The notes under the pieces: model-generated
Database searches by the model: none
Told to the model about the DNA's origin: nothing
The model's input: only the letters and a program-made list of their open reading frames with translations
Assembly (NCBI GenBank): GCA_947474415.1
Contig: CANJKD010000016.1
Coordinates: 1-12,347 of the forward strand
DNA: 12,347 nt
Origin: Burkholderiales bacterium
GTDB lineage: Bacteria > Pseudomonadota > Gammaproteobacteria > Burkholderiales > Burkholderiaceae_C
Direction of reading: 5' to 3'
Made by a program: the position numbers and the translations under genes
Shown: piece after piece, positions 7,465 to 12,347 of the stretch
How the letters are laid out: each line of letters opens with the position of its first letter
Position numbering within the stretch: the stretch's first letter is position 1

Positions 7465-8727
7465 ATGAATGCAGCGGTGGCAGCGTCGGTGATCGTGGTG
7501 GTGGCGGCATTGGCGGTAGCCGGCTGCGGCAAGGAGCCGGCAGCCGGTGCCGCCGCTTCGGCGGTGGCGCCTGTGTCGGCGGCGTCCGGAGGTGGTGGCA
7601 GTGGCGGCGGCCCCGTCAGCGTCACTTCAGTGCGCGCGCAGCGGCGGGATGTCGAGGTGATGCTGGAGGCCACCGGCACCGTGGCCGCGCTGAACAGCGT
7701 GGACATCCGGTCGCAGGTCAACAGCGTGATCACGCAGGTCAACATTCGCGAAGGCCAGTTCGTGAAGGCAGGCCAGTTGCTGTTCACGCTCGACGCGCGC
7801 ACCGACGAAGCGAACCTCGCCAGGGCGCGCGCCCAGCTCGCGAAAGACGAAGCCTCGTTGGCCGATGCGCAGCGCCAACTCTCGCGCAGCAAAGACCTGG
7901 TGGCGCAGAACTTCATCTCGCAGAGCGCGCTCGACACCAACCAGACCCTGGTCGACACCCAGCAGTCGGCGGTGGTCGCATCGCGCGCCGCGATTGGCTC
8001 GGTGCAGATCGCGCTGTCGTACGACCGCATCGTCGCGCCCGCTGCGGGCCGGGCTGGCGCCATCAACGTGTTCGCCGGAACGACGGTGCAGTCGGGTGGC
8101 GTGGCGCTGGTCACGATCACGCAGCTCGACCCGATCGGTGTGGCGTTCAGCCTGCCGCAGCGCAATCTGAACGACGCCTTGCGCACGCTGCGTGCCGGGG
8201 GTGGCCAGGTCACCGCTGTGCTGCCCGACAAGCGTGGTAGCGCTGTCGGCGGGCTGCTGTTCGTTGACAACGCCATCGATGCGAACTCGGGCACGTTGCG
8301 CGTCAAGGCCTGGTTCGACAACCGAGAAGAGACGCTGTGGCCCGGGGCGTTCGTGACCGTGCGCCTGGCCGTGAACACGCTGAAAGACGCGACGGTGCTG
8401 CCGCAGGTGGCGGTGATCCAGGGCCCACGCGGCAGCATCGTCTATGTGATCGATGCGCAGAACAAGGCCCAGGCGCGGCCGGTCGAGGTGGTGTATGCGG
8501 CCGGGCTCGACGCGGTGGTTCGTGGCGTGGAACCGGGCGAGCGCGTGGTACTCGACGGGCGCCAGAACCTGCGCGCCGGGGTGACGGTGGCCGAGCGTGC
8601 CGCCAGTGCGGCGAGCGGCGCAGGGGCCAGCGCGAGCGGCCCCGGCCCGGGGCGCGCGATGGACGCCGCTTCAGGCGCCCGTGCCCGTCACGCGGCGTCG
8701 GACGGCTCGGCTGCGGTAGCGCCATGA
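7465..8727 (+). CDS. RND efflux periplasmic adaptor (membrane fusion protein), lipoprotein
   Basis: AcrA/MdtA-type adaptor linking an inner-membrane RND pump to an outer-membrane channel. ATG 7465 (420 residues) gives a signal peptide with hydrophobic residues 4-19 and lipobox VAGC, so Cys21 is the probable lipidated residue; GGGA at 7455-7458 serves as ribosome-binding site. The frame is open to an earlier ATG at 7393, but that start would bury the signal peptide. A Gly/Ala/Ser linker (24-50) is followed by the lipoyl half VDIRSQVNSVITQVNIREGQ read as VDIRSQVNS and INIREGQ-like VNIREGQFVKAGQLL (about 79-106), an alpha-hairpin (about 112-180), the second lipoyl half YDRIVAPAAGRAGAINV, a beta-barrel with DANSGTLRVKAWFDN (272-286), and the membrane-proximal part to about 378. 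Residues 379-420 are Ala/Ser/Gly-rich. It overlaps the RND gene by 4 nt (ATGA), so the two form an operon. Confidence 0.94.
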   Translation: MNAAVAASVIVVVAALAVAGCGKEPAAGAAASAVAPVSAASGGGGSGGGPVSVTSVRAQRRDVEVMLEATGTVAALNSVDIRSQVNSVITQVNIREGQFVKAGQLLFTLDARTDEANLARARAQLAKDEASLADAQRQLSRSKDLVAQNFISQSALDTNQTLVDTQQSAVVASRAAIGSVQIALSYDRIVAPAAGRAGAINVFAGTTVQSGGVALVTITQLDPIGVAFSLPQRNLNDALRTLRAGGGQVTAVLPDKRGSAVGGLLFVDNAIDANSGTLRVKAWFDNREETLWPGAFVTVRLAVNTLKDATVLPQVAVIQGPRGSIVYVIDAQNKAQARPVEVVYAAGLDAVVRGVEPGERVVLDGRQNLRAGVTVAERAASAASGAGASASGPGPGRAMDAASGARARHAASDGSAAVAP

Positions 8728-11700
8728 ACCTGTCGGAACTGTTCATCCGCCGGCCGGTGCTGACGGTTCTGCTGAACGCCGCCATCGTGGTGGCGGGTGT
8801 CATCGCCTACAGCCGCATCCCGGTCGCGGCGCTGCCGAGCTACAACACGCCGGTGATCAGCGTGTCGGCCACGCTGCCGGGGGCCAGCCCCGAGACGATG
8901 GCGACATCGGTGGCGCTGCAGCTCGAGAAGCAGTTCCAGCAGATTCCCGGCGTCAGCGTCATGAGCTCGACCAACACGCTGGGCGCCACCTCGGTGACGC
9001 TGGAATTCGACGAGGGCCGCAACATCGATGCCGCTGCGGTCGACGTGCAGGCCGCGCTGCTGCGGGCGCAGCGGACGCTTCCGGTCGAGATGACGACCGC
9101 GCCGTCTTACCGCAAGGTGAACCCGGCCGACGCGCCGGTGCTGTTCATTTCGCTGACATCGCCGTCGCTGAATCCGGCCGACCTGAACGACTATGCTGAG
9201 CACCTGATCCTGCCGACCCTGTCGACGCTCGATGGCGTTGCGCAGGTCAACATCAACGGGGCCAAGCGCTTCGCGGTGCGCGTGCGCGTGCTGCCGGACG
9301 CACTGGCCGCGCGCAACATCAGCCTGGACGAACTGGGCAAGGCGCTCGCCTCGGCGAATGCGAACTCGCCGGTCGGCACCCTCGAAGGCGCCAAGCAGAC
9401 GCTGACCCTGCAGGCGAACAAGCAACTCCGCAATGCGGCCGAGTTCGCGGAACTGATCGTCAGTTCCAAGGGCGGTAATTCGGTGCGGCTGCGCGACGTG
9501 GCGCAGGTCGAGGACAGCTACGAGTCGGTGCGCACGGCCGCGTCGTTCAACGGCGAGCGCGCGATCTCCCTGTCGATCCAGCGCCAGCCGGACGCCAACA
9601 CCGTCAAGGTGGTCGACGCGGTGAAGGCGGCCATTCCGGGCTTTCGCGCGCAACTGCCGCAGTCGGTGGAGATCAACCTCGTCAATGACCGCTCGGTCTC
9701 CGTCCGCAACGCGTTGCACGACGTGACGCTCACGATGCTCGGCACGATCGCGCTCGTAGTGCTCGTGATCTTCCTGTTCCTGCGCCGTTTCGTGGCGACG
9801 GTGATCCCGACGCTGTCGCTGCCGGTGTCGCTGATCGGCGCGATCGCGATGCTGTTCGGCCTGGGCTACAGCTTGGACAACATCTCGTTGCTCGGCTTGA
9901 CGCTGGCCGTCGGCTTGGTGGTCGACGATGCGATCGTGATGCTCGAGAACATCATGCGTCACGTCGAGGAAGGCGTTGACCCGTTCGCTGCGGCGCTGCG
10001 CGGCTCGCGCGAAGTCGGCTTCACCATCATCTCGATCTCGACCTCGCTGATCGCGGTGTTCATCCCGATCTTCTTCATGCCCGGCGTGATCGGCCTGCTC
10101 TTCCACGAGTTCGCGGTGGTCGTGGCGTTGGCGATTCTTGCGTCGGCATTTGTCTCGCTCACACTCGTGCCGATGCTGGCGAGCCGCTTCCTGAGCGACG
10201 AGCAACACAAGAAGCCGCCGGGTGCCACCGTGCGCGCTTTCGAACGCGGCTTCGATGCGATGCTCTCGGGCTACAGCCGCTCACTCGACGTCGCGTTGCG
10301 CCATCGGCCGTTCGTGCTCGTCGTCGCGCTGCTCACGTTCGTGGCGACCGCCTGGCTGTTCGTGACGATCCCGAAGGGCTTCTTCCCCGAGGAAGACATC
10401 GGCCAGATCACGGTCACCACCGAGGCCTCGGAAGATGTTTCGTTCGAAGAGATGGTGCGCCTTCAATCGCGCGTGGCCGAGGTCATGCGCGCCGATCCGA
10501 ACGTGGCCACGGTGAACTCGTTCAACGGCGGCAACAGCAACGCACAGAACAGCGGGCGCATGTTCCTGAACCTGAAGCCGCGCGCCGAGCGGGCGGCGAT
10601 GAAGCAGGTCATCGACGGGCTGCGGCGCAAGCTTCGCGAGGTGGCTGGCATCGCCGTCTACATGCGCCCGATCCAGAACCTGCAACTCGGCGGACGGCAG
10701 AGCAAGGCGCAGTTCCAATACATCCTGCAAAGCGTGCAGGCTAGCGAGATCAACGGCTGGGCGATGCGTTTGCAGGAGAAATTGCGCGCGGACGCGCTGT
10801 TTCGCGACGTCACCAGCGACTCGCAATTGCGCGGCCTGCAGGCTTCGCTGAAGATCGACCGCGACCGGGCCAACACGCTCGGCGTGGCCATCGATGCGGT
10901 TCGTGCGGCACTGTTCAACGCCTTCGGCGAACGTCAGGTGTCGACGATCTACAGCAGTGTCGACAGCTACCAGGTGATCATGGAACTGGCGCCGCAGGCC
11001 AAGCAGGACGAAGCCGCATTCAACAACATCCACGTCCGTTCGAGCAGCGGTGCGCTGGTGCCGCTTTCGGCCTTCACCACGGTCGAGCGCAGCATCGGCC
11101 CGACATCGATCAACCACGTCGGGCAGCTTCAGGCGGTGACCGTGTCCTTCAACCTCGCGCCGGGCACCGCACTTGGCGATGCGACTGCCAGGATCGAGGC
11201 CTACCGTGAAGAGATCCGGATGCCCGAGTCCATCATCACGACCTACGGCGGCGACGCGGCCGTGTTCAAGAAGTCGCAGGGCAGCCAGGCCATCCTGATC
11301 ATCGCGGCGCTGCTCGTCATCTATGTTCTGCTCGGAGTGCTCTACGAGAGCTACATCCACCCGCTGACGATCCTCGCCGGCCTGCCGTCGGCTGCGGTCG
11401 GCGCCTTGCTGATGCTGCGGCTGTTCGACCAGGACCTGACGCTGATCGCCACGATCGGCATCCTGCTGTTGATCGGCATCGTGAAGAAGAACGCGATCAT
11501 GATGATCGACTTCGCGCTCGATGCGCAGCGCTCCCATGGCAGGCCGCCGGCCGAGGCGATCCGCGAGGCCTGCGTGCTGCGCTTCCGGCCGATCATGATG
11601 ACGACGCTGGCCGCGTTGATGGGCGCGCTGCCGATCGCGCTGGGACTGGGTGCAGGCGCCGAGTTGCGCCAGCCGCTCGGTCTCGCGGTGGTCGGTGGGC

Positions 11701-11843
11701 TGGTGTTCTCGCAGGCCATCACGCTGTACATCACGCCGGTGATCTACCTCGCACTCGACCGCTTCAGTGGCAAGGGGCCGGTGACGACACCGGAAGTCGC
11801 TGCTTCAGCCTTGGCGGCAGAGCCGGCGAAAGACGCGGCCTGA
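8724..11843 (+). CDS. RND multidrug efflux transporter, MdtC-like
   Basis: Inner-membrane proton-driven transporter of the HAE1 RND family. 1039 residues, the normal length. It starts MNLSELFIRRPVLTVLL at the ATGA overlap with the adaptor gene. TM1 (about 11-30) is followed by a periplasmic porter/docking domain with LPGASPETMATSVALQLE and the PSYRKVNPADAP segment, which resembles MdtC (PTYRKANPSDAP) more than AcrB. TM2-TM6 run from about 335 to 500. TM4 holds GLVVDDAIVMLENI, with Asp401-Asp402 matching the AcrB proton-relay Asp407/408. TM7 (about 530-548) leads to IPKGFFPEEDIG and the second periplasmic domain. In the last TM block, GIVKKNAIMMIDFAL supplies Lys922, matching AcrB Lys940. The relay is complete, so the pump should be active. 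Substrates cannot be read from the sequence. Unlike mdtABC, only one RND gene and no outer-membrane factor are present here. Confidence 0.97.
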   Translation: MNLSELFIRRPVLTVLLNAAIVVAGVIAYSRIPVAALPSYNTPVISVSATLPGASPETMATSVALQLEKQFQQIPGVSVMSSTNTLGATSVTLEFDEGRNIDAAAVDVQAALLRAQRTLPVEMTTAPSYRKVNPADAPVLFISLTSPSLNPADLNDYAEHLILPTLSTLDGVAQVNINGAKRFAVRVRVLPDALAARNISLDELGKALASANANSPVGTLEGAKQTLTLQANKQLRNAAEFAELIVSSKGGNSVRLRDVAQVEDSYESVRTAASFNGERAISLSIQRQPDANTVKVVDAVKAAIPGFRAQLPQSVEINLVNDRSVSVRNALHDVTLTMLGTIALVVLVIFLFLRRFVATVIPTLSLPVSLIGAIAMLFGLGYSLDNISLLGLTLAVGLVVDDAIVMLENIMRHVEEGVDPFAAALRGSREVGFTIISISTSLIAVFIPIFFMPGVIGLLFHEFAVVVALAILASAFVSLTLVPMLASRFLSDEQHKKPPGATVRAFERGFDAMLSGYSRSLDVALRHRPFVLVVALLTFVATAWLFVTIPKGFFPEEDIGQITVTTEASEDVSFEEMVRLQSRVAEVMRADPNVATVNSFNGGNSNAQNSGRMFLNLKPRAERAAMKQVIDGLRRKLREVAGIAVYMRPIQNLQLGGRQSKAQFQYILQSVQASEINGWAMRLQEKLRADALFRDVTSDSQLRGLQASLKIDRDRANTLGVAIDAVRAALFNAFGERQVSTIYSSVDSYQVIMELAPQAKQDEAAFNNIHVRSSSGALVPLSAFTTVERSIGPTSINHVGQLQAVTVSFNLAPGTALGDATARIEAYREEIRMPESIITTYGGDAAVFKKSQGSQAILIIAALLVIYVLLGVLYESYIHPLTILAGLPSAAVGALLMLRLFDQDLTLIATIGILLLIGIVKKNAIMMIDFALDAQRSHGRPPAEAIREACVLRFRPIMMTTLAALMGALPIALGLGAGAELRQPLGLAVVGGLVFSQAITLYITPVIYLALDRFSGKGPVTTPEVAASALAAEPAKDAA

Positions 11844-11850
11844 TCGTCAG

Positions 11851-11870
11851 CGCGCTTCAGTGCAAGCGCG
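11851..11870. terminator. Hairpin between convergent RND and SlyD-like genes
   Basis: CGCGCTT (11851-11857) and AAGCGCG (11864-11870) are exact reverse complements with a 6-nt loop, starting 8 nt after the RND stop and overlapping the last codons of the SlyD-like gene. The position suits bidirectional termination, but no U-tract follows on either strand. Confidence 0.3.
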
Positions 11871-12347
11871 TGCCGCTCGGCGCGGTGTTCATCACGGTGA
11901 AGACCGGCTCGCCGACGCTGCCGGCCTCGAGCTCCGCTTCGGTGGCGCAGCGCACGCCGCGCACGGCCAGATCGAGCCGCAAGGCGATGCCTGCCAGCGG
12001 GTGATTGCCATCGAGCACCACGTGGCTGGGGTAGACCTCGGTCACGGTGTAGATGGCATCGGTCGGCATGTCGGGTGTGACGGCGCCCTCGGGCATGCCG
12101 TCGAATTGCATGCCGATCTCGACCGCATCGGGAAACACCGAACGGGCCTCGAAGAAAACAAGTTCGGGGTTGTAGTCGCCGAAAGCGTGTTCAGGTTCGA
12201 TGTGGAGTGCCGCGGCAAAGCCGGTTTCCTGGCCCAGCAGGGCTTCTTCGACCTTGCCGAGTAGGTCGTCGCCGCCCACAAAGAATTCGACCGGGTCGGC
12301 CAGTTCGTCGATCAGGTTGCCCTGGGCATCTTGCAGTCGCCAGGTCA
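11857..12347 (-). CDS. SlyD-like FKBP-type peptidyl-prolyl isomerase, 5'-truncated by the window edge
   Basis: Accelerates proline cis-trans isomerisation during folding; SlyD types are cytosolic chaperone-isomerases. The frame is open to the right edge of the window, so the start lies outside; 162 residues are visible, beginning TWRLQDAQGNLIDELADPVEFF, i.e. TWRLQDAQGN then LIDELADPVEF. I estimate only a short stretch at the N-terminus is missing. FKBP pieces: the V-x-F-x-x-G-D-x-L-like segment (EFFVGGDDLLGKVEEALLG), then IEPEHAFGDYNPELV. The inserted chaperone flap follows, and after it the SlyD signature DGNHPLAG (encoded by 11989-12012) and GVRCATEAELEAG. It ends NTAPSGTRLH, with no His/Cys-rich nickel-binding tail like that of E. 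coli SlyD. It converges on the RND gene with 13 nt between stop codons. The stop is TGA. Confidence 0.9.
   Translation of the reverse strand, partial: TWRLQDAQGNLIDELADPVEFFVGGDDLLGKVEEALLGQETGFAAALHIEPEHAFGDYNPELVFFEARSVFPDAVEIGMQFDGMPEGAVTPDMPTDAIYTVTEVYPSHVVLDGNHPLAGIALRLDLAVRGVRCATEAELEAGSVGEPVFTVMNTAPSGTRLH

Noticed and set aside
8688..11537. Long minus-strand frames opposite the RND gene
   Set aside because: Arg/Asp/His-rich mirror frames caused by third-position G/C bias; no recognisable domain or start signal.
1..12347. tRNA, rRNA, CRISPR, insertion sequence, phage or defence-system signatures
   Set aside because: No clover-leaf tRNA sequence, spaced direct repeats, transposase motifs or terminal inverted repeats were seen; genes are packed with short gaps and uniform codon style.

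Overview
This window is an ordinary-looking, GC-rich chromosomal segment of a proteobacterium, most likely a betaproteobacterium of the order Burkholderiales. The placement rests on strong G/C bias at third codon positions, TGA as the stop of every intact gene, the coaBC-dut gene order, and the protein styles (AlaRS, EgtD, MdtC-like RND pump). The genus cannot be fixed from the sequence. No tRNA, rRNA, CRISPR array, insertion sequence, phage gene or integration scar is visible.

Layout, left to right. Bases 1-2381 hold the 3' nine tenths of alaS (alanyl-tRNA synthetase). Next, at 2455-3003, is a GNAT acetyltransferase gene of the YhhY type, broken by two in-frame stop codons (TAA and TAG) that both sit where the family carries tyrosine. 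It converges on egtD (3990-3019, minus), the histidine methyltransferase of ergothioneine biosynthesis. A perfect 9-bp inverted repeat between the two contains both stop codons. Divergent from egtD is a TlpA/ResA-like thioredoxin-fold gene (4057-4617).

A plus-strand cluster follows: a possible 13-codon leader ORF (4703-4744) overlapping the start of lepB (signal peptidase I, 4741-5553), which overlaps coaBC (coenzyme A biosynthesis, 5550-6824), followed by dut (dUTPase, 6899-7348). After a 116-nt gap comes a two-gene efflux operon: a lipoprotein periplasmic adaptor (7465-8727) overlapping an MdtC-like RND transporter (8724-11843). No outer-membrane channel gene lies in the window. The right edge is a convergent, nearly complete SlyD-like FKBP peptidyl-prolyl isomerase (12347-11857, minus).

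The genes are mostly housekeeping (translation, protein export, CoA, nucleotide hygiene) plus envelope efflux and redox functions. Translational coupling through 4-nt overlaps is a theme (ATGA at 4741, GTGA at 5550, ATGA at 8724). I see no convincing new multi-gene system. The most checkable oddities are the doubly interrupted GNAT gene, the coupled mini-ORF ahead of lepB, and the placement of lepB beside coaBC-dut.
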